DNA from: Limonium bicolor
Taxonomy: Eukaryota; Streptophyta; Magnoliopsida; Caryophyllales; Plumbaginaceae
Direction: 5' to 3'
Length of the DNA: 64,000 nt
Assembly: GCA_023374045.1 (NCBI GenBank)
Contig: CM041776.1
Location: 144,153,296-144,217,295, forward strand
Shown: positions 1 through 11,505 of the stretch, piece by piece
Position numbering within the stretch: the stretch's first letter is position 1
How the letters are laid out: each line of letters starts with the position of its first letter
Position numbers and translations under genes: made by a program
The notes under the pieces: generated by a model
Seen by the model: only the letters and a program-made list of their open reading frames with translations
What the model was told of the DNA's origin: nothing
The model's database searches: none

Positions 1-1004
1 TATAGTTTAGGCTTCATTAAATTGCGTACATGCCCTAAGGCCATCTTAATTGATTTTCTCACCCCACACACTTTGCATATTTGCAATTTCACCCAATTTT
101 ATAACCTATACTTTGAATATCATTAGAACCATATCTTATGCACTTATCTTAATATAACCTTTAATATAATTCTAAAATTTCCAAACTTTATACAATGTTA
201 TAAACTATTATATTTACCATATGAACACCAAATTTTGGTAATTATGGTTTATACCCCATAAATTTTCTAAATTCAATATTTAGCTTATAATGTTATTATA
301 AGTTCATAAATTAATTATTTATGTCATTAAATTTGGTCAAGGCACCTAACATGGTCTATATTGACCCATTGACTACCAGTTTGACCACAAGTTTCATTAA
401 TCTCGGTTTTGACCCAATATTTTTAGAAAATTACATTTTGAACCCAAATTTTAATAAATTTTATAAAACTTATTTAATAGTTTTTAAGAGTGTGATTTTT
501 GGCTATATTCCATATTTAGCCCCCAAATTCATTTAATTGCAAAAATCCCCTAAACGTTTTTCGGTAAATATTTATTTATCCTATAATTTAATTTAAACTT
601 AATAAAACATAAAATAAGATGGCTTAAGATGTATAGCCTTATTACAATCCTTAATTCATAATTAAATTACACATAAATGTCACATTTAGCATCAAAGGCT
701 CACGACTTTTACTATTTATACCCAAATATTTTCTAAAATTATATTCTTGCCACCTATATTCTTTCCTTGAATTAATAAGCCATTTATACACTAAGTAAAC
801 TCTCCAACAATGTTATATAACACTTTAATACACAATTAAGTTATTTAACTCCTTATTAACTCACGGCATTATTATATATGTAACATAATTTTATAATTTA
901 TTTTTTAACCATTTAATTAATTTCTGTGACATTATATGTCACATAACATTAGGTTATCTATCCAAAATGTTATAAACATTCTAATATATAGTTTGTATAT
1001 CTCC
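1..1004. other. AT-rich stretch, nothing recognised
   Basis: Very AT-rich sequence with no long reading frame (longest 71 codons, without family features) and no RNA gene that I can see. Short phrases resemble the AT-rich LTR tails seen elsewhere in the window (for example near 44.45 kb), so it is probably old degraded retrotransposon sequence, but I could not align it to any copy here. Confidence 0.5.
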
Positions 1005-1857
1005 TCCTTTACAGCATTACAAGCTCCACAAAACAAGCCAGCCAATGATGAATGTCCGACCAGGTGACCAAATGAAAGGAGCCCGGCTCCTAGACAACAA
1101 CTTCACAAGTCCAAAGAAGCAACGCCGCTACCGAGACGATGAAATGATCCGCAAATGGTCCCAAAGCGACACAGGATCCAAAGAGCTCACATAAAAAAAT
1201 AGGTCTCGAAGTTCAAAAACGGGAACTACAAGAACCCCAAAAAGGAAAAGGATGCAAGGCAAATCTGAAAAGCCTAAAAGAAATCCGATTCTAAAACCAA
1301 AATAAGAGAGAGATGATGACTTCAAAGTTCCAAGTCCAACGTCCAAAAGCAAGATCAACGTAAAGTAGCCAAACGACGTCAAGACAAAGAAGGCAAATCC
1401 AAGAGAAGGTGCAAGTTGCAGCTTTGGTCATCCTTATAGCTCCACATATCCCAAACATTCCATCATGGTCCCGTTGTCATCGTCACACCCCATGGCCACG
1501 TTATAAGCTTTAAAGACTTCCGACCTAGTAGTTGTGTATCCAATCACGTGAATGTAACAGGTTGAACACGTAAATTTAACAAATGTCAAATTCGATGGTT
1601 GAGATGTTTTGACCAAGAGGGGAGCACGAGGGCAAACACCCAACACATTGAGTGTAGGTTAGGAAGCACCATCAAAACATATGCCTTGACCTTGTGAGGA
1701 CGAGACTCGTTCGCACGTTTAATCAAAGAAAATACTAGGGGCAATCGATCGTCCCGATCGATTTCCTTAAGGAAATTACTGGGGACAATTGTTGGTTCCA
1801 ATAATTGCAAGCACAGTTGAAACTCAACAGCTCAAACATCACCACCACCCTCACATT

Positions 1858-1940
1858 ACAGGCACACATAAGCCCTACCTCCACATCATACACCACAGGC
1901 ACACATAAGCCCTTTACTTCCACATCATATACCACAGCTA
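1858..1940. repeat. Tandem duplication, about 37 bp unit
   Basis: 'acaggcacacataagccc' starts at 1858 and again at 1895, each followed by a variant of 'acttccacatcata', with a third partial start near 1933. The units lie in the variable tail of the Ogre-like fragment. Confidence 0.8.
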
Positions 1941-2074
1941 GTCATAATCCCCAACCACCACTCACACCACATACTCCCACCAGCGGCACGTTCATTTTCT
2001 GGGAAACAAATTGCAAGTCTGAAATTCTTAGTCAGGAAATGGTTATTACACTTTCCATTTTCAATAGAGTTGTT

Positions 2075-2195
2075 CTCATCATAGCCACGTTTGGCACATT
2101 TTCCAGCAATTTCTCATTTTGGACATTTTTCAGTCCTCATCATAGCCATGTTTGGCACATTTTCCAGCAATTTCTTGTTTTAGACAATTTTCAAT
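2075..2195. repeat. Tandem duplication, about 61 bp unit
   Basis: 'ctcatcatagccacgtttgg' at 2075 recurs as a near copy at 2136, both continuing into 'cacattttccagcaatttct'. Two units only. It is local slippage or duplication in the variable tail of the Ogre-like fragment. Confidence 0.8.
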
Positions 2196-2210
2196 TCCCA
2201 TCACAGCCAC

Positions 2211-5200
2211 TGAAATACCCCAAACTTAAATGTGTTAATAAATTGTGTAATTATGTTATTTAAAGGCTAATTAATTCCTTAAGAACTTTGGTGAAGTAAG
2301 AGAAACCAAGAGAAATAAGAAAACGCTTAAAACACGCAAAACGTAAAAACGTGTATTTAATTATTTTAGGAGGTATATACCTCGAATAGGATCCAAGAGG
2401 GATTCCTAAGGATTAATTAGGCCTAAATAGTGTGTGGGAACAATTCTCGAAGAAAACGGATTCAAATAATGTGTTAAAACGCTAACAGAGTCTTAAAGCA
2501 TGTTTTTTGAGAAAAACCCGAAAACATGACTTTAAACAGTTTAATGACCCCGTAAAAATTATAGTTGACCATATACTATAATAAAACATTATTGAAGGTT
2601 TAAGAACCATTAAAATTTTAGAAACGAGAAAAATCCGGAAAACGACCCGGATTAGTGAATAATGACAATTCGGGTTTTATGGGTGTTATTTGCTAAAGAC
2701 TAAAATGACCCTCATCCATTTTTGTAATAAAAACTGGCACTCTTCTATGTAGGCCACATTTTTCTCCCCTCCCTCTCTATTAAATTGGTCTCTATTCACA
2801 TAAGACAAAAGCAAAAGTAGAGCAAGTACATACTCACCTTTTTTACACTCTCTCTTTCTACACTCTTTATCTCTTCTATTCTTTCTTCTCACACGTTTTT
2901 TCTTCTTCTACCTAGACTTACCGCTGCTCTCCTTTCTCCCATGGCGATTCCTTCAGCTCCTCAACAGCCTTGAACTTCCTCTTCATTTTTTAAGGCATAA
3001 ACAAAGCTGAAACAACAAAATATTACACATTCTCACTCCTCTCATCTTGGAGCTTCTTTCCCTCTTTTCAAAATCTTCAATGGATGAAGTTGGCAACCAT
3101 GGGTATATCCCCATTTAAGAAGAAAACGGTATTTTCTAGAGCTAGAGAGTCTCCTCTTAGTTCTAAGGTAAGAAAAACTCAAAAAACTCACCTTCTCCTC
3201 ATTCCTCTCTTGACTGAAAATTTCCAGATTTTTAAACCCCCATTGTCGCTCCTTGTTCCAGCTGATTTTATCTCCAAGATAGGGCAGGAGTCTTGCTAGT
3301 TTGGGTTCCAAATGTTTCAATAGAAATTGGAAGGTAAATGCCCTAATTTGTGCTTTAAGCACCTTTCTTGTTCTTGCTTAATTCATGAGCTTAAATTGTG
3401 TTATTTAGTTCTATTTTCATTTAATTGAATTTTGGTCTAGAGTTGGCAATGGTTTTGCCCCATGACCGATTTCAAACAAGAAAGAGGAGATGAGAAGATT
3501 GAAAAAGGAAAGGGAAACTTATGAGCTTAAGGTAAGAAACTTGCCTTAACGTATATCCCATATGTTTTAAAATTTTGGATGGGAATTTAATGAAGGAAAC
3601 CAAAATTGAGTTGGAAATTTGTTTTGTGATTGGAAGAGAGAATTGTTAGTTAAGTTTTATGCATTGTGAAGTAATGCTTAAGTTAAGGGCTTTGAAGCCA
3701 AGTTATGTGAGATTGTGTATTATGTGGTGATTGATGAGTTGTGAATGAGATTGTGTGCTGTTAGAACCCACTAAGGGTTTGGTTAGTTGATTTGTAAATG
3801 TTTTGGGATTAGGCGATGAAGACAACAAATTTGGGGAAGTTAGGTTAATAATGAAGTTATGGCGAAATTTCGGTACAAATTAAGTGTTTTTAGGTGACCT
3901 TGTAAATTGGAGGAACTAGGAGCAAATGGTGATTGATTTGGTTAGTTAACCATCTTGAAATGGTAGTTGGAGAACAAAAAAAGAGTAGTACAAAAATCTG
4001 TAGCGAAATGGATGTTTAGTGTCTTGAATTTCTAGGAAAAGACCTAGTGTGAATGGCCTTGAAAATGGTTAGTGAACTTGAGTACAGAATTTACAATGTT
4101 TAAGAAGGATTTGAATGGTCAATAAGTGAATTGGTAATGTTGTTAGAAGGTTGTGAAACACCAAGAGAGGTTGGTAATGCACTAGTGTGCATAACTGTTG
4201 AAAATGCGAGTAGAAATGTGTAGAATTGAACAAAAATTGAACAATGAGTTTGGTGATGATTTAGGAAGGTTTAGTGCATGTTTATGGTGTTATAACATGT
4301 TCAGAAACTTGTGGAAAGATTAGGAAAAGTTTGGGTGAGGTTTAAGGTTGGATTAAGGGTTGAAAAATGGTGGTTTAGCAGCTTTTTAGCAAGGTCGTCC
4401 GGGACCTAGCCCTTGGATAAGGTCCCGGACCACACCTTAAAATGCCCCGAGAACACCACTGGAGGGTAGGTCCGAGACTTAAGTCCAGGACCACCTTAAA
4501 AATCAATTCGAAAATTAGCCAGAGCATTGGTCTGGGACTTTAGTCCAGGACCAAGTCCCGGACCACACAAAAAATGTTCCCGAAAGTGTTTTAAAGCCTC
4601 TAAATGAATGGGGATTGATGGGTAATGACATTAGATGATGTATAGGACTTGTTTGGTGACATTTAATGGTCCTTAAAAGTGTAAAACAAGTATTAGATTG
4701 AATGTGAGAGTTGTGAACTTAAGATCACAAGAGTAAAATTAAGTATAACGGGACAACGGGGTTAATTATGGGCGCACTAGTCGCTAAATAATCGTCTTGC
4801 CCTGCTGTTAATGGAAACGATGGTAATGTTACCAGTTGTTCAAGAATTATTCAAGGAACATAAGATGGCATGTTAGAGTGAACCCTTGGTGACAGGTATG
4901 GTTTTCTTGCGACCTGTGCCCTACCGGGTTACACCGGCTTGTATGTCAACCTGTTTTTTTTGTATGTTTGCCCACTTGCAAGATAAAGCATGAAATGAGT
5001 TTATAGTAAATCAATTTTGTGGCATATTTTTTCCGATACCGTTTAACCTCGAATATGTGTTAAACCGTAGCTAACCGACTCTAGGATCACATAAGAGACC
5101 AGTATTCGGATTTAAACGTCCCAACCTACGGGAACGTTCTAACTACGGCTATCCGTGTGTTAGTTGTATATAGTGGTTTTGTGTGATGTGTTGCCCTTGT

Positions 5201-6459
5201 GTATGTTGCGGTGTAACTATGGATGTTATATTCATGTATGCGGATGGTATCTTACCTCCCCTTTGTGTCTAATCAAACTTGACTAATTATAATGTAACTT
5301 GTTCTGATAAGGCCCATGGAGGGAGCTTCTAACTAGTGTATAACTTGGGGGTGAGGTATCCAGGAGTCCCGGTCGTCGCGCGTGTGTTTGGGACTTGATA
5401 TCTACAACTGATTCAACTCCCTCTCTGTTCGGTTGTTTTCCTTCTTGGAATCCAATCTCCCATGAGCCTTATTAAGGGGCTCTCCTACCTTGACTTATGA
5501 TCGGGGTTAGGGGGATATGTGTACGGAAAGCTTGGGTCCTCTAGATCCGACACACCTTGTGTAAGTTAGCCGTTCGACAAACAGAACGGCAATGTGTTAT
5601 GTATTGAGATCGACATGAGGGCCGATCGTCCTCTCGACTCTATCAATGTTGACTAACTCTTATTTTGGTTCGAATCTTCACGTGATTCGCCCCTGAGCTA
5701 TGTCGTGTGTGTGTATGGTTATGAGGTGGTGGTATTATGTTCATGTGTATTGATTTGTGAAATCAAGTTCATATCATGAGAAGTATTGTGTAGAGTCCGG
5801 TTTAAATGGGTAAGTGTTAATCAATAAGAGTGAAGCTTTTGAGGTAAAACCCCTCTAGGCCAAGAACCAAGTAATGTGATTAATAAACGTTAATGTGTTA
5901 TACTTGATGATTGTATGTCCAATGATTGAATACCCGTTGAATGTGTTGTGTGTTAGAGTATGTCATGCATGACCTAAATATAATCAACCGCATGTTCACA
6001 TGACAATTAGTTGTGCGTGGCCCGGTAGTATGCGGGCTGCACGATTACCATACCAGCAAAGGTGATGAGCCCCTTTGGGGCCACCCATTACATTTCAGGT
6101 ACAATAGAGATGGTAGCCATTCGAGAGTAGGACGGGGTGGCTATTTATGCATGGGTAGTTAATTAAGTTGCTTACGTATTTGAAAGTATAGTAAGACCGA
6201 AACTGTTATCGGCAATAGGTTGTAAATACTCGATACAGTTGGAATGTAAATGTATTTGTTTCAGTTTAGAAACAGTTGGTAATGTAAAGTGTAGTGCTCG
6301 GTAATCTTGTCCATCAGACCGGTACGCTGTGTATGTATTAGCCTTGTTAGCCACGTTGGTGGCTAACGGCGTGTAACACTCATTGATTAAGTCAAGTGTT
6401 ATGTATATTATCCGCTGCTAATGGTTTTTAAGTGAGGAGTTTACAGTTAGGGTGTTATA
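2211..6459 (+). mobile_element. Element A, 5' LTR (4.25 kb)
   Basis: Starts with TGAAATACCCC, as the LTRs of element G do, and ends GGTGTTATA, a mutated form of the GGGTGTTACA end of G. Blocks shared with the G LTRs and the solo LTR occur in the same order: repeated AAGGTAA donor-like sites (about 3165-3535), the hairpin array (4397-4572), the block around 'tgacaggtatggttttcttg' (about 4889), the TTTCAGGTAC...GAGAGTAGGACGGG block (about 6095-6140) and the LTR end. Between these blocks the sequence is strongly diverged, so A is an older family member. There is no credible long reading frame. No 3' LTR of A was found. Confidence 0.85.
4397..4572. repeat. Hairpin array in LTR A
   Basis: Three GC-rich inverted repeats start near 4397, 4469 and 4529, built from variants of GTCCGGGAC / GTCCCGGAC and GGTCCGAGAC / GTCCAGGACC. 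The surrounding sequence is AT-rich. The array sits at the same place in the LTR as the arrays in element G and the solo LTR, just upstream of a shared block reading 'atggggattg'. Confidence 0.75.
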
Positions 6460-8859
6460 AAAAGTGGTATCTTCGCTCTGATGACTGGAAATACCGATCT
6501 TAGGAAGTACCGAGTTAGGATTAGAGACTTGGGTTTAAGGGTTGAGTGATAGCGTAAGAAGTACGCTGGTTAGGAAATACCACTATGTACTGGATACCTA
6601 CAACATCCTTCCCGCCCTCCACAACCCTCGTTTTATAACTCAGGAAAGAACACCAGGGAGATGAAAGTCCTCTTATACATGGGAAAAGCCCGATCTGGCT
6701 GTTATAAATTTTTTTGTAAGGAACCAATACCGTCATACGGTTGGCTCCAAGAACTAGAAATCCTGGAGATGGTCCCCCGTTTAAACAACCTTACCCACAC
6801 TTAGTAGCGGAAATTGAAGAATCCTATCTACAGGAGAATGAAATTTTCGGCAGCATGGGTGACATGCCTAGCAGTCGAGGGAACCCGCCCAACAAGAAAG
6901 AAAGCACTAACTGTGCAAAGAAGCGGAAGATGGAGAAGTAGCAGAACCCGAGACACTGTCTACGGGACCACAGTTGATAATACCACCAGTGGTATACTAA
7001 CTGACCAAGGAGCTAGTCAGAAGCGGGTAACTCTAAACCTACACGCCCAATGGATTACAAACCCTGATTGACAAGTCTAGACGACGACGGAATATGTACG
7101 TAACATACACCAATAGGACTACTACGTAGTACCTAGAGAAGAGTTAACCTCGGCAACCACGGTAAATGTGTGGGAACGAGCAGTAGGAAAAATACAGAGT
7201 TAAGTGAATAAGGGCCTCTGAGGATGGAAGGTCGCCCTGATTAATGATTATCACGTCAAGACAAACGAGAAGTCGCTTAGAAGATTTATTATCAAGACTA
7301 TATGAGCAAGGAAAGAGCCAATAAGGCTACCGAGTACGGTGTGGATAAAAGTAGTACCATAACCAGTATGTGTTGAACCGATAACCAGCCAGAATGGCGC
7401 ACTTGACATGGCAAGTGCTGCTATAATGGGGCTATTCGAAAAAAATCTTAATGACTATGAAGTGCTTAGTAAAGTTCCACGAAGGCGAGTGAAACAATTA
7501 TAGGACCACCAGTCCTAAGAATGTGAAGCACGAACCTTGGAAGGGCTTAACGGCTAACCATTGTAGTTAAGAGTATACCAGTCAGCGAGAAGCTAGACAC
7601 GGTCAAGGCGAGAAGACATTCTAAATACCATGAAGAATTTCTCTTAAATCTAACCCTTTCTTCCAAACTCATAATTATTTCAAACCATTTTCACACACAA
7701 ATTTTCTTCCAAACTCATATTTATTTCAAACCTTTTTTAAGCCCAAATTTCTTTCAAACTTCAGATTTTCTTTAAAAAAAAACCAGAAGACCTACACTGG
7801 CCTCATCGCCACAGAGTAGGTAAGTTATACCCAGTTCACTTTTGAACAACCTTACGACAATTGAATAACCCGAGAGTATTAAAGTATTAACCTGAGGGAA
7901 GGAATCAAGTTCGTACTAAATACAGACAGTTGACAAATTTCCCTTGATTAAGTTCGGGAAGCACGAAATGTGCGTTGTCATAGGATGATATAAGAGGAGT
8001 TGACAACAGAATACTCCACATAGGCGTGTGACGGACACTACGAGTGTACAGAAACGAAATGTGGGACGACCGCACTCCAGAGGAGCTTGCAGACCTGACA
8101 GACTCGTTCATGAGTTAGTCAGGTAAGTAGTAATGTATTAGTAGGGTGCCTCACATATGTATACGAGTGGAGTACAGAACACGGGGAGTATTCGACTCCA
8201 TACTACGGTCAGCAGTAAAACCGATTACCGAGAATGATTGAAGTGAAAGGATTCATTTAAGTTAACAAGACTAAAGGAATTAGTGAATTCGTTTCAAGAA
8301 AATGTTTAAGAGTCAGGAATGCGAAGTGCACTGACTAGTAAGTAAAGACATAGCATATATCTCAAGAATCACGAAGGATAAACATGATAGCTGGGATGAA
8401 TACCCAGCCTAAACACAGTAAGGCAGATGCCTAACATGGATACGTCAATGTCCAACGAACGGGATAGAATTCCCAGACAATCACCAAGACTACCGGGTAA
8501 TATCGATCTTCAACGAAGAGGATATTAAACCCAGCCAAGAACGCAAAGCGGCATAGTTAACTAAACATACCCATAATACAAGCCAGATGTAATGACATAA
8601 CTTAGCAACACCCAGGAGCAATCCTTGAAGGGTGTTTGGGTCAACGAAAGTTGAACGAAATATCGTGATAGAACACAAGTGTTGAAACAAATACTCGGTT
8701 AAAACACCGAAGGGAACCCACTTGACAGTGGAACCCGAAGTCGCCAAAGAGGCAACCTGACATTCCTAAGAGGCCTCCCATGAAAGGAAGCGTGATGCAA
8801 CGACCTTATTGGGGAGCCCAGAATCACTTCCAAACCATGTGATGGTGTACGGAGAAGTA
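6460..8859 (+). mobile_element. Element A, internal region part 1
   Basis: Follows LTR A. TGGTATC at 6465-6471 is what is left of the tRNA-Met-type primer-binding site; compared with G, 13 bases are missing here. The interior aligns with G from 49952 to about 51998 (for example 'ggcgcacttg' near 7395 and 'gggacgaccgcactcc' near 8063). No RT, protease, integrase or gag motif is visible. A 66-codon frame at 6741-6941 begins MAPRTRNPGDG, which could be a leftover gag start, but it does not continue. The homology to G stops at 8859, where element B begins. Confidence 0.75.
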
Positions 8860-10472
8860 AAATTTAACCTAGATCAAATTAGGAAAGGAGAGTTCGGGTT
8901 CGGGGGCTTGATATTCGACTTAATTAGGTTCAATTACTTTCATTACCCTTCCCAGGTCGTTTTTCCTTACTTGGTTTATTTACGGCTTTCTACAAAGTTG
9001 TTTTTAACCCAGGTGCGCGCTTCTATTTTTTTTTTTTTTTAACATTTTTTGACAGAAAATTAAAATGAAATTGAAAGTTACCTAAACCAGGGTTTCGGAG
9101 GCAGGATTAGGTCAAATTTTAATTACGTCTGTAGCCACGGACCCCAAGTGAATTCGGTGATTTCAAAAACAGAACTAAAATAAAAACACAAACTTGAAAA
9201 GTCCGGGGCCACGGACAGGTGTCCGTGGGCCCGGACATGTGTTTGACAGAAACCCTAAAATTTGAAAAATTAAAAATATAAAATCCCGCCACCGTCCGTG
9301 GGTGTCCGTGGTCACGGACAACCCGTCCGTGGTCCCGGACAATGAGTCCGAGTCACGGACAGCCCACGGACAGTGGGTTTTTCGATGGTTCCTGAGGGTG
9401 TTTTGAGCTCAAATTTTATGGGTGTGTAGCCTGAAGGATTTTAAACACGTTAGTTATTGAAAGAACTCAATTTGACATCAAAATTAATACGAAACTTAGC
9501 AAACAAGTAACAAGGCAGTAGCTGAAACAATTAACGATACAGAAGCGAAAAGAGTTAGTTTAAGCCCGGCCACCTTTTGAGGCAAGACTGATAATATCGT
9601 GACGAGTTAGGAAAATGAAATTTCTACCTGTTTTACCTTCGATTCACGATGATTCTTCACACCGGGATTCGTCGAGTGCTCCGTTGATGGCAGACCCGAA
9701 AGGATTTCGAACCAAGCTTCTGGTTGTTGGTTTTCTTGCCGTTCTTCACGTTTTGGTGATGTTTTTATGGGGTTTTGATGATTATTGGTGCTTTGGAGAT
9801 TGGAAAACGTGTTTAGATGGTGATTTCGGGGATTTTCGGTATGATTTGGGTGGCCGGGTGTTGGAAAGTGAGAGTGAGAGAGAGGAGGCTGTGTTTTCTG
9901 ACTCCCTAGGGTTCTTGAGCATATGAGGTTATAATCGTATCAAAAAACATATCCCCTTATAGACTTTCTTAAAGATAAAGAAAATCTAGTAAAAGTAAGA
10001 TTTTTTGATATTTTAATTAAATGACTTCCCAAAGGAATTTTGCTGTGAAATTTTAACCACGTGTCAAGGACGGAAATTATGTATTTTCTGAAGTGGAATC
10101 GGATTTTTTAAATGTTGGAATATTTTTAAATTGAATTTCTCGTCAGATTCAGTCAGAAATTGCTAGAAAATTATTGGAAATTCAAAAATCAAAATTCCAA
10201 CGCCATTATGCTTAGAATGTCATCCTCTATCATGGGTTAAAATATCAAAGCATTTCAAGCTGATTTGGGCCTCTTTCGGAGGAGAGAGAAAAGCCTATAG
10301 GAGGTCCTAGGAGCCTTAAAATTACAAAAACGCCCCTGACAATGACGAAACTGCTCCTCACGCCCTAGGATGCGCCGATCGAGCCGGAATCCCTCATTAC
10401 TCGATTAAATGCCCCTCACAACACCAAAACTCGTAGACCCTAATCAGGGGGGTCAAAATTTTGGGTATAACA
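8860..10472 (-). mobile_element. Element B, 3' LTR (truncated)
   Basis: Near-identical in order to 20846-22461. Read on the minus strand it begins TGTTATACCC at 10472 next to the polypurine tract and stops at 8860. About 160 bases present at the end of the other LTR (20685-20845) are missing. The bordering host sequence of A also lacks about 0.9 kb compared with G, so one deletion across this junction explains both losses. A 103-codon frame at 9615-9926 has no recognisable domain. Confidence 0.75.
9126..9375. repeat. GTCCG/CGGAC palindrome cluster in LTR B
   Basis: Repeated GTCCGTGG and CCACGGAC words with GTCCCGGAC and GGGCCCGGAC, at about 9126, 9201, 9294 and then densely to 9372. They can pair with one another in several ways. 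The same cluster is in the other LTR of B at 21113-21363. Confidence 0.75.
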
Positions 10473-10486
10473 GATTGCCCCCCGTC
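10473..10486 (-). promoter_or_regulatory. Polypurine tract of element B
   Basis: On the minus strand the sequence GACGGGGGGCAATC lies directly before the LTR start TGTTATACCC. Position and composition are those of a plus-strand primer (PPT). It fixes the element's orientation and LTR boundary. Confidence 0.8.
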
Positions 10487-10559
10487 AACTAGACTTTGTA
10501 GTGGATGAGAAAAGTCTGGTTGATGCTTGAGTGATGCCCCAAAATTTTGGATTCCACAA

Positions 10560-10925
10560 AATCCTCCATGTTGTCCGAAACCTCGTTGGCTACGTCCAGC
10601 TATTCGGAGGCGCTAACTACCTAAGCAATAAAATGTTGTCGAGCTATTCTAAGGCACTGACTACCTGTAAGTGAAAATGTGTCAAGCTATTCTAAGGCGC
10701 TGACTACCTAGGTGACGAAAATGAAATAATGTCAAGCGGCTCTAAGGCGTTGACTACCTGTAATAAATGAAATAAAGCAATGTCAAGCGATTCTAAGGCG
10801 TTGACTACCTGGGATGTGAAAACTGTGTGGTATGCAAATGCAAGAATGCTGAAATGCTAACGATGCTAATGATGTTGATGACGCTGATGATGCTGATGAT
10901 GCTGATGATGCTCAGATGCTTCTGG
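10560..10925. repeat. Tandem repeats in 3' region of B (about 50 bp units and GATGCT run)
   Basis: Five imperfect units carry 'gctattctaaggcgctgact'-type sequence followed by 'acct', spaced roughly 45-65 bp between about 10595 and 10815. Then comes a simple run of GATGCTGAT-type triplets at about 10858-10920. Neither encodes a convincing protein. Such arrays between pol and the 3' LTR are usual in Tat/Ogre elements. Confidence 0.75.
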
Positions 10926-11139
10926 GACTGAAACCCGTGCCAATGCTCCTGGCTGGACCCAATGTGGACTTATTGCCATCGCCCTCCAAGCCGGTGTGTA
11001 GGGATAACTCCTGGTAAAAACCCTGGGGACTTATTGCCTTCGCCCACCATTCGTTGATCCCAAAAATAAGTTGACATCACAAAAGGAGGATTTATTGCCA
11101 TCACCTCGCCAACTTTCTGTCGCCAGGTCTTGTGACGCA

Positions 11140-11505
11140 CCTGGATAATGCAACTAGGTCTTATGACAAGCCTAAATGGATGAGATGAATGCAATGTGTT
11201 TGACGAGAGTGGGTAAACTAAAAGGTAATGCTAGGTCTTACTACGAGCCTAAGGGAATGCAACTAGGTCTTATGACGAGCTTAAAGGACGGTTCTAGGTC
11301 TTACGACGAGCCTAAGGGTGGACCTAGGTCTTATGACGCCTAAGGATGGATCTAGGTCTTATGACGAGCCTAAAGGATGGGTCTAGGTCTTATGACGAAC
11401 CTAAGGGTGGACCTAGGTCTTATGACGAGCCTAAGGATGGATCTAGGTCTTATGACGAGCCTAAAGGATGGGTCTAGGTCTTATGACGAGCCTAAAGGTT
11501 ATTCT
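11140..11505. repeat. Tandem repeats, about 31 bp unit
   Basis: About ten imperfect copies of 'ctaggtcttatgacgagcct' followed by 'aaggatggat' or a variant. Later copies (about 11280-11505) are more uniform than the first. This is a second independent array in the 3' noncoding part of B. Confidence 0.85.

Larger units (their letters stand above)
1005..2210 (+). mobile_element. Fragment of an Ogre-like element, 3' noncoding part
   Basis: From about 1005 to 1815 this sequence matches, in inverted orientation, 12590 down to 11740 inside element B. Shared landmarks are the 'caagctcca' start, a 'gatgaccaaagctgcaacttgc'-like block in B that is diverged here, and the end 'ttggttccaataattg'. It is therefore the region between gag/pol and 3' LTR of an element of the same family, inserted in the plus direction. 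Beyond 1815 similarity fades into short tandem duplications that B does not share, as expected for the fast-changing 3' untranslated region of Tat/Ogre elements. No coding part or LTR is attached; LTR A begins directly after it at 2211. Confidence 0.7.

Noticed and set aside
9615..9926. 103-codon frame in LTR B with hydrophobic segment
   Set aside because: The corresponding stretch of the other LTR (about 21601-21900) has frame changes, so it is not maintained as protein.
11140..11505. Tandem arrays (31 bp, 42 bp, 45 bp) as CRISPR-like arrays
   Set aside because: Plant nuclear context, no unique spacers of constant size, and repeats are directly adjacent.
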